A DNA stretch of 64,000 nucleotides from Gymnorhina tibicen (taxonomy: Eukaryota; Chordata; Aves; Passeriformes; Artamidae). The DNA lies in assembly GCA_013399875.1 (NCBI GenBank), contig VXAZ01000588.1, positions 1-64,000 on the forward strand, given 5' to 3'. The notes under the pieces were generated by a model that was not told where the DNA came from, searched no databases, and saw only the letters and a program-made list of their open reading frames with translations. Positions 1-12,992 of this stretch are shown one piece after another (positions within the stretch are counted from its first letter, which is position 1; every line of letters starts with the position of its first letter). The translations under genes and the position numbers were made by a program.

Positions 1-3000
1 GGATAATTATCAAAACCCGAAAGGAATATTTTAAACCAGACGAGAGGAAGTGGTGTTTCTTAAGTTAAGGTACATAATTGATGTGTAGAAGTCACTTCCA
101 AAAGCAATAACCAGGATGAAACTTCAGCAAAGTATTAGCTATTCTATGACAACTGAAGTAGCCACACTTATGTTATATGAGAAGTTAACTGCATACAGAT
201 AAACAATCAACAAGTCAAATAACAAAACTTTTCTCTGGATGGGTAACTTCATCATGGGCCATTTCTGTTTGTAAATCATTTTTCTTCAGTTTAGATAATG
301 CTGGCCAGCCAGAGAGTCAGGACGATCCGATCCAGGATACCAATTCCAATTCTTTTTTCTACTGGATACCTAATTCTCACAGAATTAATGGAAATTACAT
401 GTGGGACAACAGTGATTAAAAATTCATTAGGATTGTGATTAAAGGTTTTGTATGAAAAAAAGCCAAACAAAAAAAATCCTTAGAGAAACTGTATTCTTAT
501 ACAGAACATAAACCAAGGTGGTCCTTCAGTTCTAGAAACTGAAGATATCTTAAATTACATTATTTTATAGGACATCAATAATTGTATAATATTAGGGCTG
601 CAGTGTTTCAAACCTCATAAAATATGATTGAAAAAAAGGCTTCCTTAAGGTACTTTCAAGGTATTCTTTCTTTAATATGGCTATTTATTAGATCAAATAT
701 TCCACTGGAATTTAAAAATGAAGCTTTCTTTTTATCTGTAAGAGTATTGTAAAGGCATAAAGCCCTTCTTCTGTAAAATCTGATGTAAGCTCTGCATTTG
801 TAGTCTTTTTCTGCAAAATTTCATTCACTATTTTTGAGACAGAGGGAGACTCCTACAAGTCTTCTGCATGTATTTTCTTTCACTATTCTGGTTTCTTTTC
901 TGTCTGATTTTCATTTAGCTTTTTTCTTTATGTCTTCCAATATGTATTTTTTTTCCTCTTCCCAAGTCTCAGTAAAGCCCTCTGCCTCTTTCTTCCATAC
1001 ACCCGTTGACTTTCCTACCCTTATCATTCAAGTATGGTGGATGATCTTTCTCCTAAGTCAGTAAAGTATCTCTGTGTCTAGACTGCTTGTGCTGTGAGGT
1101 TATATGGTTATCTGTCACAGCATTCCAAATTGGTTTAGTACCTTAAATAAACAAACTGGCATAAATAAGAGAAAATCCTGCTCTTTTTTTATGTGACTGG
1201 GAAAACCTGTATATTGCTGGAATCATTATTTAGAGACTTTTACCCATTATGACAAGGATCACGGGACCAAAATTAGAGTGCATTTTATGTGTGCTTAACC
1301 ATCATAGAAGCAGTAAAAGGCAAGGGAAATTTACAATGCTACATAGTATAAAAGATCTCAAGATCATCTCAATGTGTGCATATGCATACTGAAACTACAG
1401 AATATGGAGATTTTAAAGATGGACTAAATAATTTTGGCTCTATTCAGTCTGGTTTCAATAAAAAGATACATATACCTATGTTTTATTAATCAAGTCTGTT
1501 TATGTACATATATACACATTAATAGGACATTATTGCCATCTCAGCACTGGTTTTAGGATGTCATTTATTGCTCTTTCTTAATTAGACTTATGAAGTCATG
1601 TCTCCGAATAAACTGGTCTCATTTTAAGACCCAGGAAGCATTATTCTTGTTACTATGTTTCCCATTCATTAAGAAGTAAACTTTTTTTTTTAAAATTTGG
1701 GTCATCTGCATTACAAGCTAAATAAAAATAAAATGAAAATGAATGAAAGTGTCTGCTGAGGATCTCAGACCTCTGACACAACACACAGTCAAATACAGAG
1801 TGTCCATAACCAGAAAACACAGTCATTAGATGAACTAAATCCTTTTCTAGCAGTCCCAAGGTCCTGCTCAGGCTTGGTGTCACACCAATGGCTTGCTGAG
1901 ATGCTAAAATATTGTATTTTCTACCTTTTTTTCCCCTTTCACAGAACAGGAAAAAAAAGTGAAATAAAAAGTCCTTAAAATTTAAAAGAAAAATAATAAA
2001 AAAATCTGTTAACCGTGTATTACCTGCACTCATATTACACTTTCTTGATCAAAACATTTAATTCCATTTTGTTTAGAATGTTGAGAAACAGTGTTTGGTC
2101 AGTGTCAAAAGGCTCAAGAAGAGTTTCTGAAATGCGTTTATCCACAAAGGCCAAGTCAGCCTCAGTATCAGCCAAAAACCGTTTAGGTTGCTATACTAAT
2201 TTTTCTCTAAGGCAAGATGTTCCTCTGAAGCATTATCACTCACATGGTGAGAGATGGAGAGAGACAAAAAGTGTTGCACTAGAATATATAATTTACCATC
2301 TTTCAACTGCTCTGGCTCAGTTTTTGGCCTTTATTTTTGCTATGTGCATACGGATTAGGCATTTCTTCTTAAAAAAGCATGCATTTTATAGACCTAGTTA
2401 CATATTTTGAAATAAAAATATCAGATTCCAACAATAAAGGAATGCAGAAACAGCCTGACAGCATGTTTCTGTAATAATTTTGCTCTACAGAGGCTATTAT
2501 TATAGAGCTGTACTGGGATCATGAACAATACCTTCAATGAAGATAACAGCAATAAGAAAATCACTATGTTAGAAACAAGTATGTAGTCTGGACCTCTGTT
2601 TTAAGTGATTGTATCTCCAACTCCTACAGCACTATGTAGTATATAAGCATATGATCAATGAGGGGAAAAGAATAATGCATGCAAAATCAAATATAGCAAA
2701 TCAGGTGGGTGTTGAAGTGTTATCTGCAAACTTCTAAGTGAGAGAAGGTGTTGAAAATGGAATGCAGTGACTATGGAAAAGATCTGAACTTGTCCCATTA
2801 AATACAGATTTTTAGATAGACTTTTCAGATGCATACAAAGAGCAGTGTTACACTGGGAAGGCAGCTGCACCCACTTTCAGGGAAGACCCCTGAAAATTTC
2901 TTCGTGGTATTTTTCAAAATACATGTGTAAGCAACACTACAAAAGGGCAGATCAGGATGAATAGCACATATGGTGTGCCATTGTGAAGGTTTCTGGCTGT

Positions 3001-5094
3001 AACAGCAATCAGGCTCTTGCACTGTATGCAATTTTTAGCCTTCAGTATTGATCATAACACTTCTCCACTCATACTCTTGTCACTTTATGAGCAGGCATGG
3101 GACCAAATGAATTTTACTTGACTTTTCTTAAAATATTCTCAGGTAGAGTATTATCAAAATAAAAACCTGACACTGAAGAACAGGGTGATCATGGTTCTGT
3201 GTAACCACTTCTTTGCTCCTACAATGCCGTAGGGTTTTAATTTTGGAAGACGGAGGGAAGACTGCAACCTTCTTTCCATAGATCAGAACAGTGGCAGTGA
3301 TGAAATGCAGCATAGCAGTGTTGCTTTTTGCACTTTTTACTTTTCTGTTTGAGGATTCTGGTTGCAAACCTGCAGATCCAGGGATGACATTAATTTAATT
3401 ACTGTAGTTTATGCCAAGACTTCTTTGTTGCTTCACGTTGTATCACAGGACTGACTATTTTAATTGGGTTCTATTAGCACGATAATATTTTAAAAATATT
3501 TTTTCATAGTATTCTATGAGAAATTAATAATCAAAATTACACAGAAAGTACTCAAGATGAAAAAAAAAATTCAATGAGGAATAGATAAAGTTTTATTAGG
3601 GTTTTTCTTCACAGTGATTTTCTGTAAAACAGTACTATGCACAGCTAAAGTTAGTGCAGTAGATTATTCTCAGGAACTTGACTGTACTTTCACGTGAATG
3701 CTTTATATCCTGATTCAATGCTTGTGTTGCATAGCGTGCAGTATTATCTTGCTTTGTTGTTATGTTACCTATATTATTTCATGAAATTTCCTGCTTCTTG
3801 TTTAGTGAAAGTAGTTTTCAAAACAGATGTATAGTTTGTTCTGAACTAGGACATCTGCATTAACAAATATTTGCAAAAGTACCATATTGGAATTTTTGGT
3901 ACTTCCACTTCTGTCAAGGTAACAAAGACTTACCTACCTGCATTTTCACAGGTCACACAAACATTGATGGAATAAGGTTTTTTCCTAAAATAGCGTTTGT
4001 GATTTCTTAACGCTGCTCTATTGCTTTGGCTCTGTTCAGTTGCACAGAAATGAGGCATGGTGAAGACCTAATAGGTTACCTAATGCTTTTATATGCCACT
4101 GAAAATGCATATTTGTTCCTTAAAGTGCTTTGTCTTGCAAAGAACAGGAGTCCACTTCCCCCCTGAAATTTTTCAACAGTATAATAGAATTCACTTTGTT
4201 CATCTTACGTTTGCTTTTTCTTCATTTTATTCAGATATTTCTATTTAATGAAAATAATCTGAAAAACAGACTGTATCATTTTCCTAGATACATTCCCAAA
4301 CACTTGGGACCTAATTCTGCAGTCAGTACTAATGTACAATGATGAAATTTAGTCTCCAAATACAATTCTGCAACATACTGGGCACACCCTGCGAAGCTTT
4401 GCATGTCTCTCAAATTCATCACCTTGTGGTTGAATTCAAGGCTATTTTGGCTTTGTATTCAGACTTTCTGATAACACTGTCCTACCTTATTTGACCTAGA
4501 ATTTGACCTCCTGCCCTTTCTTTTTTACTAATGATGTTACCCATGGTGCCCTGGCCTCCTACAAACCTCCTCATTTGTGTTGTCTCCCCCTCTCCATTCA
4601 CATCCTCAGCAAACTGAATTAGGAAACATCCACCTTCTTCTTAGCAGGACCCCTGGCTGAATTCCAGGTTTTGCCATCAAAATTAAAGCAAGATGTGTGA
4701 TATTTTTGAATGTTTGTTAGTATATATTTTGCAAGTTATGAATATTGACATAATCAACCATAAGGTAAAGTTGCTTTTGCTAAATAACTGAGTTTATTTA
4801 ATTTTTGCCATGATGTTTGCATCACTGCTCTGATTTGATTCTATTGTCAAACTTGTGATGAGATTGTAGTAAAAGTAAACTTCTCCGGGAAAAAAAGATG
4901 TTTGCTTTGGAAGTACAATGCCTAAGAAAGATTAAAAAAGAGTTTAAAAAAGTTTAAGACGGTTAAAAATGCTTAAAAAGTTAAAATTTTTAATGTAAGA
5001 AATTTAATGCTTAAAAATTAAATGTTTCAAGAAATCTTAATGCTTAACAAAGGTAAAAAGGCAAAGTGAAATTATGCATTCTTAGTAGTAAAAC
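1..5094. other. Unique AT-rich non-coding DNA, no recognisable gene
   Basis: I see no exon, RNA gene or recognisable transposable element here. Open frames of 126 codons (1653-2033, minus) and 131 codons (2015-2410, plus) overlap head to head, resemble no protein I know and have the Phe/Leu/Ser-rich composition expected from T-rich DNA. The stretch from about 4,925 to 5,060 is an A-rich low-complexity block in which TTAAAA-like words recur in degenerate form. This could be intron or intergenic DNA; the sequence does not tell which. Confidence 0.6.
4925..5060. repeat. A-rich low-complexity tract with recurring TTAAA words
   Basis: Words such as GTTTAA, GCTTAAAAA and TTAAAA recur many times in about 135 bases without a fixed period. 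It reads as degenerate simple-sequence DNA rather than a true tandem array. No transposon end or coding potential is visible. Confidence 0.6.
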
Positions 5095-5115
5095 AGTAGT
5101 AGTAGTAGTAGTAGT
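5095..5115 (+). repeat. (AGT)7 trinucleotide microsatellite
   Basis: Seven uninterrupted AGT units. It is a perfect short tandem repeat immediately downstream of the A-rich tract, likely length-polymorphic. Confidence 0.95.
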
Positions 5116-7457
5116 TTGATCCTGAAATTCCAAGAGACAAAAAATTCTGCAATTTTCAATAGGCTTCATATTTCAACATCAAAGGTATCCTGGCTTTCAA
5201 ATAAATTAAGAAATAGAAATAAATTAGAGGAAGACTTAATTCTTGGGCAGAACTCAAACTTTATTTTGAGTGGAGGAAAGAGTATTCCCCTGTATTTGCA
5301 AATCCTTCTCAGTTTTAAAAATATGTGCAAAAAGTGATTTAGGATGCTGAAATGACAGAAGTATTGCCAATCAGTGTGGGCAAGCCTTTGAACTGTGTCT
5401 TCAAATTAACAGTCATTTGCTCAAGTGTTATGGATGTCTTTTTTAAGCTCTATCAAAGCTTTTTGTTGGATAAGTGTACATCTATAACTCTCTGTTGAAA
5501 GTATCCTCAGAGTTCTTAGGCTGATGTGCATATTGAATCTGAATGTAGTCACAGGTGCTGTAAAGGATTATTTGTGGAAGGTAAGGCAGAAAAACTATTA
5601 ATGGTACATTGAGTGGTCCTGGGTTGAATGAATGACAGTGAAAATTCAGTTAAGAGCCATTTCAATTTGATTTATAAGAAAAAAAAGCCCAACTTTTTCC
5701 CATGTTCTTTCCGATCTTGCATGGAAATCTGGGAAGAGCATCTTCTCTTAGTTTTAGCCTAGTTCCGTTGCTATCTTTTATTATCTTCTGCTACTTCTTT
5801 GGGAACAAGAAGACATTTATTTGTTTCACTGATATCTAAATTTTCTTCTGCTATTTGCCTCAGGCTTATCTTGTATTTCTATGGACAGAAGCTCACACAT
5901 CCTTATGGCTTCACCAACATGTGAGCAACATCATTTAAATTATCATCACTTAAGAGTTTGGCACAGGAATCCTCTCTTCTTAGAGGAGTCCTCTGTTCTT
6001 ATTTGTTCTACAGTTGTTATTTGTACACCAGAATTCTCCTGTGCCCTTAGACTACAAAATAAAAGTGAAAAAAAATACACAATTCTGTAATCTATTTGAA
6101 ATGGAACCAAAGTATCCTTTAAAATATTAAATTATTTTAAAAAATCTTTTGATTTGACATTTTTGCCAAGTCTGCTCACTCAGAAATCGGTCTCCAGAAA
6201 AATAATGATTACTTGAAAGTGAGCTTGGTAAAAACATGCAACTTAATGCCTTTATTACTTATCTTTCTCTTTTGTTTGAGCTACAGAAAATTTATATCAA
6301 ATCTTTCCTCTATGAACTTAGTTTTAGGTGCAATGATATCCTTTTGTATGGAACAGAGAAACGCTCTTGCTGTCATTCTTAGTTACCTTAATGTATTTCT
6401 ACAAACTCTTAATTGAGAAGGTGAAATTTTATTCCTTCCTTTATTGACACTATTTATTTGAAAAGTGAGAATCACAGCCACAAAGAGAGAAAATCCCTTG
6501 TGCCCACTTGCTCTCACACATCTACCAGTTGCCAGATAACAATCATATATTCTGATCTTCTTCATACGCATTCTTGGTTGTGTTTCTTCACCTACTGATC
6601 CTACTACTCAGCTACATCCAATCACTGCTTTCTTGTGGGAATGTGTCTATCCAGAATTCAGACCCTTCACACAGGATTTCATTGTTCAACACTGATAATC
6701 TGCTCTGCTCCGAACTGTTGCATTCCACCTCAGAAAGAGCCAGTCTTTCACTTTATCTGATTAAACATTGATTGTTTTTTTGTTTGACTCCAGAGAACAG
6801 ATTGGAATAGGGGCTGATTTGTCAGCTAAAGAATCCTGTGAACAATTGCAAAGTTCATGCCTATATTTGCAGTGAACCCTGTGCTGGGAAAATTTTACTT
6901 AGAATGTATTCCCATGAAATTAAAATTTGAATTTTAAACTTAGAAGTCATGAAGTACCAGATGAATAGAAAAAACTCGGAGTATTATGTGTATTCTTACG
7001 TGATGGTGACTTTCATACAATTCATTATTATGTTTGGAGTCTTTTAACCAACTGAGTGCTATGACCTGGATTTTGTTCTGAACAAAGACATTTGTTCTGA
7101 ACAATTTCTGGCAAAGTTGTGCAACTGACTGCTTATTTGAATGTTTCATTTAAGCCCCACTTATGCAGAAGTATGCCAGCTGCTGATTCATAAAAACTAC
7201 CACTGATAACACCTATTGCTTATCTTAGTCACTGACATGGCCCAGCTTTACTTAGTTTGTGAAACATGAGCATTCCACTCGACTGCAGATAAGTATACAT
7301 CCTTGTATCACTGAACAGCGCTTTTCCCAGCCTAATGCTTACAACTTTTTATTCTGGTTTCTTTGGTACAATCTGTGCTTTTACAGGATCTTCTGAGTAT
7401 ATTATAAACTTTTCCCACTGTCTTTTGTTTTACTGTTATTTGCAACTTTGCAATATG

Positions 7458-7483
7458 TTGCTACTGATGTCATGCAGTAGCAA
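7458..7483. repeat. Perfect 9-bp inverted repeat, 8-nt spacer
   Basis: The arm TTGCTACTG at 7458-7466 is exactly complementary to CAGTAGCAA at 7475-7483, with ATGTCATG between. It could form a short hairpin, but the stem is too short for a microRNA precursor and there is no sign of function. A chance hairpin of this size is expected in a window this long. Confidence 0.85.
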
Positions 7484-10400
7484 ACACACAACTGATGAGA
7501 ATTTTGGTATCTTTCATTCTACACAGAAGAGATACAGTACTTCTCAAGCCTGGGATTTAATGTTGTTCTGTGGGAAACCAAAGATAGCAGAGCTTGGGTT
7601 TGGGATTTTTTTCACCGTGCCAAATTGCATGGAAAAATCTTACTTCAGATTTTTTGTCCAATGTCATCCATTTTTCCAGAAATGATAAGCACTTACTCTT
7701 CCTGCTGAAATAAAAAGGAAAACACTGAGCTTATAGAAAACAGATTTTCAAGTACTAATATATGAATGCTTGTTTTTTTCCTTAAAGAAATTATGTATGC
7801 TTTGTGTCATTTTGCTATTTATATTACTGTAGAAATTATAGCAAAAAAAAGTAAGATCAGTCATCTTACTAGGAGTTGAGACTTTATTTTCAGGTTTTTT
7901 TTTCCTTGCATTTTCAGAGTAAGCAGGCAAGTGAAGCTGCAGAAAATGGCACAGCTGCTTGAGGAGATTACTTGCAAAAGTACTTGCAGTACCATCTTGA
8001 AAAAACACTTCGGAAAGTTGGAATGAAAAACGGGGATGTTTTGACACAGAATATGGAAGGAAGAACAAAAATATTTAAAATGAGAGTCAGCATTGATAAC
8101 TCAATGAAATTGCTGGAAGGGGTTGTTTTGCTAGTAAAAGTCTAGTGCTTTTGAGCCAGGAAGCCATTTCCTCACACAGACACTGCCCACAGCACAGTAT
8201 GATAGTGGCGGTGAAATAATTGCTGCATCACTAGCACCTGTGAGTATCACCTGGAAATGGTGAGCTCAGGAGAGTGCCTGGCATCACAGCCAGGGAGAAG
8301 GAGGGGTGGTATCATTAATAAGCTTGTGAAGGGAGGTAGGTGGTACTTCTGCACAAAAGGAGAACAAATGAAGGATGTACCGAGCTATGGAGTGCAAGGG
8401 GGACTGTTTTGAGCAGCAGTGATGGAAGAAGAGGTGTGGTGAGTGATAGCCAGGTCTCCGAGGTAACAGGGCTTACTGGGGGGTGGGCTGTTGCAAGGTA
8501 GTAGAGATGTGAGCAGGCGAACGGGTGCTCAGCAAGGGTTTGAGGCTGCTGTCAGAGCAAGAACAAGCTCTGAAGGAGGCTCAGCATTGGTGGCAGCAGT
8601 AGCAGGGTGCTGACATACATGAGGATGCTGAAGGGGCCTTTGCCAAGGGGATGGAAATATGAGTCATGAAATTCTCTCCTGAACCTGCTGGTAATGGAGT
8701 GACCATTGTTAAGCAGCCTGGAGAGGGCACTTCTAATGTCTCCACTGAAATGGGAAAGTTGCTTCCTTTGGACTGGAAAATATTACATTTATTTATTTTT
8801 TTAATCAGTCTTAAAAATTACAAGCTAGAATTTTCAATAGTTGCAGCTCTAGCTTATTTATAATTTCTGTCTTGCCAGGATCTGTAACGTGGCACTTGCA
8901 GATAAAATTGTTAATGAAAGAAAGTGTCACCTTAATCAAGTTCTAAAAATTGTTCTCACATTTAGTCAAGGAGTTTTATGAACAGTTTATAAAGCCAATC
9001 AATCTGTGGGAAAATACTAACTTGACCACACTGTTTTCAGAAGTTTGAAGTTGTAACAAGAATTTAACTTTTCAAGAAATTGATTTTCATACTCTATGGA
9101 AAAATCATTAGAAACTTAACTTTCTTCACTCAGTCCATAGCAGGAGAATCACATATGCATGTTGTAAAAAGTTAGCAATCCCTTAAATGCTGTCAGTAAG
9201 TGAAATAAGTCTTTTTGTATGTCTCCTTTACATGAGGGAGAAATTGTAGTGTTTTGGAACCTCGCATATATCAAATTAATGTGCATATATATATGAACAT
9301 GTATACGTACAAACATTACACTTATGTATATAAACATATAAAAGGGTAGATTTGACACTTCTTAACCCTATGTATCAGTTGATCTACTGAATGGACCAAA
9401 TTTTCTTCTCTCTCTTTCTCTCCCCCTGCCACCTCCTCCACCCCACCTTTTTGTTTTTGGCAGAGAGCATGAACCAAAATTACTCCTGTTGTCTTACCTT
9501 AGCGGACTAAAGACTAGGAATAGGATCATGTGAATTAGTGAAAAAAATAAAAGGAAGAAACCCAGAACAGCAATAACATTGAAACAAAATTCAATTATGT
9601 TCCTTCTTGTGCATCAAAAATATGTCACTTTCTGTTTTGCAAATGCTTATGCATGCAAGAATCCCCTATAGAGTCTTTAGATGGCTCACATGCATAATAT
9701 TAAATGAAGATATTGCAGCATTGAGAACTTGTTTGTTAAATTCCTGGTAGAAGGTTTTTTATTCACATAGAAAATGTGCTTCACTATAGACAGCCCTTAC
9801 TCAAGTGAAACCCTATTGCAACTCAGGCTGAAAGAAGCAGTTACTCCAATGAGATTGTAACATATTCTCAGCAGTAGGATACTGGAGCATGTTTGAGAGG
9901 ACTGCAGTCAGAAAGTGCTCTTTGTAGAATGACACTGGTAGAAATTATCTAACGATAAGCACAACAAAGTAAAAGTAAAAAATCACTACATTGGTGACGT
10001 AACCTGTATTTCTTTTTTCAACAAGGGAGCTAGTTTGAGATAATTCTTTTGAGTGGTCCTTTTTTTTCCAGCATAAAGTCTTTTGATACTATTTGAAATG
10101 ACATTACTAGGAAATGAAGAAAAAGGGAGTGAACAGGTTTTTTGTGAGTTTGTTTAATGGGTTGCTATGAAAGTAGAGTTGAACTGCTTTGTGCTTCAAT
10201 TTCTTTCAAAGGTCCCTGTCCTGGAAACACCTTGTTTCCAACAGTGGCATGTTTCTGTGTTCCCATACTGAATCCAGGGAGGTTCTGCAGAGATTCACTT
10301 CCCTGCCACTGTGCTAATGTTTGCTGGCTCAGGGCCAAATGCACATGCACTCAAATGGGGAGGTGACCTTATGAAACAGCTACATCAGGGATGTACAATA

Positions 10401-11833
10401 CATTATTCTTAGGGCTGTTCTGCAAACACATCTTGCATTGCAGACTGACACAACCTGAAACACAGCTAACGGGTAAGAACCTTTAATTTAATATAAAGGC
10501 AAATTAATAGGGTGAAGGATTAGCAGCTCCTAACTACATAATGCAGCCTTTGGATGTGATTCACTTTTTAAGGAAAAGAAAAAAAAGCCAGCAACTAGTA
10601 TGTTTCTAACATGATTAGAAAAGCACTTCTAAGAAAAGTTTTCTACAAAAATGCATATTTTATGCACATTTATTTCTACAGAAATGTGTATTTTATGTCA
10701 TTACATACTTTTAAAATGCAAAACGAACTCACTTCAGAGAATGACAGTATCTGGAGGATATAGACAGTGAATGTCCCTGCCTGTATTATGTTTACTTATC
10801 TTTGAAATTTGAAAAAAGGTATTTTACAGAGCTTCACTGAATATCTTGAAGTTATGAATGGCACAGCCTTGAAATTTTAAATGATGTCTTTCCATTTCTC
10901 TTTAGAGAGTCTGAACTTTGTTACAACTTTTGAATGGCAATTTGTGCTAAACACAGGCATAAAATAATTCAGCACTCCTTCTATCAGAAGTGTATTTTTA
11001 CCCAGACACCCAAAGCACAAAATTATTATGTTAAGGCAACATTCATATGTAATATTAATGTTCTGATAATTTTACCTAATGAATGCTGGAAAATATGTGC
11101 TCTCTCACATCACTTAGGTTAATGCACACTCTAAAAATAATATTTCTTAATCCTAAGTTTCCTTGTATATTTACATCTCTGTAGTAAGCTTTCCAATGCT
11201 CAACACTTGGCCACAGCATGCAGCTAACATTTCAGTAGCCTGCTTCCTTCTTTTTTTTTACCTGATGTGCTTTGGAGTATGTCTTGATGCAATTCTGCTT
11301 TGTGTGTGTGATGCACGCAGTTAAATTTGGAAAGGAGTTTTGGTGCCATCAGATGGACTTGCTGCTGGAAGTTGTGTTCCTACACTCCTGAATCAAAGTC
11401 TCTGTGTCTTTTTCCCAGTTCTGCAGGGGCTCCTTGCATGATTGCTGATATGTTTGGCCTAGATAAAGACAGATAAGGCTTATAGATCTTTAGCTCAACT
11501 GTCACTAAGAATCTAAATATTGTGCCAGTGGCATGATCTGCTCTGTCCTGGCTGGCAGAAGGTGCAAGTCAGCTGTCATGCTATATGTGATGCTTTCTCG
11601 TGAGGAAGCAATGAGACAGATATTGGTCTGAAACAGTCTGCAACCTATCACCCGGGCCATGGAAATGACAAAAGAAAGACAAGCTCAAGCTGGATTTGAG
11701 ACAAAATGGGACAGCTTCAGTGCAGTCCAGATTGCTGGTATTTGTGCACTTGAAAAAGAGTTTATTCGGTCTTTCTGGTTAGATACAAATAGTTTGGAAC
11801 TTCAGCTGGTAAAATGGTACCAAGCTATGTACT

Positions 11834-11857
11834 AAAAAAAAAAAAACCAAAAAAAAA
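11834..11857 (+). repeat. A-rich tract, A13-CC-A9
   Basis: Two poly-A runs split by CC. It might be the tail of an old retrotransposed sequence, but nothing recognisable precedes it and no target duplication is evident, so I call it simple sequence. Confidence 0.8.
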
Positions 11858-12342
11858 CCTAAGTTAAACAGATGCTGCTCACTCCCGCAAAACTATCTTA
11901 TGTATTGCTCATGCTCTAAGCTGATATTTTTGTCTAGCAAGTATTTTTCTAAAAGAGATTTATTGCATGAACCTCCACTGGTAGCAACACCTATCATGCA
12001 ATGCCTTAAAAGAGTATACCTGCTTTGAGTAAAAATCCTCACAGTCACCTTGGCAAACTGTAAATTAAGTTTTTATTTGCTTTTCACAGCAATAGATGTA
12101 TACACAGAGGTAGAGTTTATCTATAGGTCAAGATATTATCAGAACTAGGGTTAAAACCAGGGGGTTTCAGTTGCTTTTCATTTTCTTAAGGAGTGCATAT
12201 TTCTATTTCATTTGCCCTTTTACTCTAATACAAATGAATTTATTAAGACAAGAATGTCAAAGAGCCAAATATCTGAAACATTATTGTGTAAGTATTTGTG
12301 TGTCATGCTACCTGTAAAATTAGTGATACATGTCTTGGTAGA

Positions 12343-12347
12343 GGAGC
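12343..12347. repeat. Target-site duplication GGAGC, left copy
   Basis: Five bases identical to 12988-12992 on the other side of the LTR. The preceding A also matches the last base of the LTR. Confidence 0.88.
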
Positions 12348-12987
12348 TGTGGTGGTTTAGGCCAAATTCAGGGAAACGTCCAAAAGGAACGTCTCCTCAA
12401 AGGAAGGCAGGTTACAAACCCCCCTCCCCCCATTTGGGTTCGGGAAAAAACAAATTTTCCTCAGAGGAAAGTGAAAGAGAAAATAAAACTATTTATTTAA
12501 CAAACACACAGGAAAACAATACTAATAATGCTAAATAATAAAATCTCTCGCTCTGGAGAGAAAACCTGAAAGATTTTAGAGTCCTTCTGTGGGTGTGGTC
12601 TCTCTCCTCCTCCTCGGAGCTGGGTTGGCATGGGGGCCCCCCCTTCAGGCCGGTGGAAGGTCCCCTGGTGGGGTTCTGATGTTCTGGTGTTCTGAACAAG
12701 TCCAGAAGAGAAGAAGGGGAGAAACAAAAACCGAAGTCCCAAGAGAAAAAAAAACTTCAACTCTCCGTCTCTCTCCGAAGAAAACAGAGCTGAAAAGCTG
12801 AATGAAGAGCAAGAAGCAGTGCCTCTGCCTCTCCTCAGCCGCCCCAGCAGAAGCTAATCTCTGTGTCCTTGAGGCACAAACTGTTTTGAAAAGTTCGCTC
12901 AGTTTTTTTTCTCTGTCTCCTGCATCCAGTTTTAAAGGCATAGAGCAGTGATACGGGATACAACGGCATAAAGTCAAACCCAAGACA
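12348..12987 (-). mobile_element. Solo endogenous retrovirus LTR, family A copy 1
   Basis: The element starts TGTGGTGG and ends CAAGACA, so it has the TG...CA ends of a retroviral LTR. It is flanked by a perfect 5-bp target-site duplication, GGAGC, at 12343-12347 and 12988-12992. A second copy with the same ends lies at 38928-39413 and matches with only scattered substitutions, so the family is young. About 140 bases in comes an AT-rich block with TTTATT (AATAAA on the minus strand), followed by GC- and pyrimidine-rich sequence resembling U3, which suggests minus orientation; AATAAA also occurs on the plus strand, so strand is uncertain. A 5-bp duplication is typical of ERVL-type integrases (established knowledge). 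No gag, pol or env sequence flanks it, so it is a solo LTR. Short overlapping frames inside it are not genes. It lacks 29 bp present in copy 2. Confidence 0.9.
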
Positions 12988-12992
12988 GGAGC
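12988..12992. repeat. Target-site duplication GGAGC, right copy
   Basis: Identical to 12343-12347. The perfect pair marks both LTR boundaries and shows a simple integration followed by loss of the internal region. Confidence 0.88.

Larger units (their letters stand above)
5116..12347. other. Unique AT-rich non-coding DNA with minor simple repeats
   Basis: No gene or recognisable mobile element. Visible small features are a perfect 9-bp inverted repeat at 7458-7483, an AT-rich patch of ATAT and GTAT words at about 9,275-9,340, and an A-rich tract at 11,834-11,857. From about 8,230 to 8,650 the sequence is richer in G and purines than its surroundings (many GGAG, GCAG and AGGG words), but I recognise no repeat family in it and its frames are short. 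Confidence 0.55.

Noticed and set aside
1653..2410. 126- and 131-codon frames overlapping on opposite strands
   Set aside because: Low-complexity composition, no recognisable domain, and mutual overlap.
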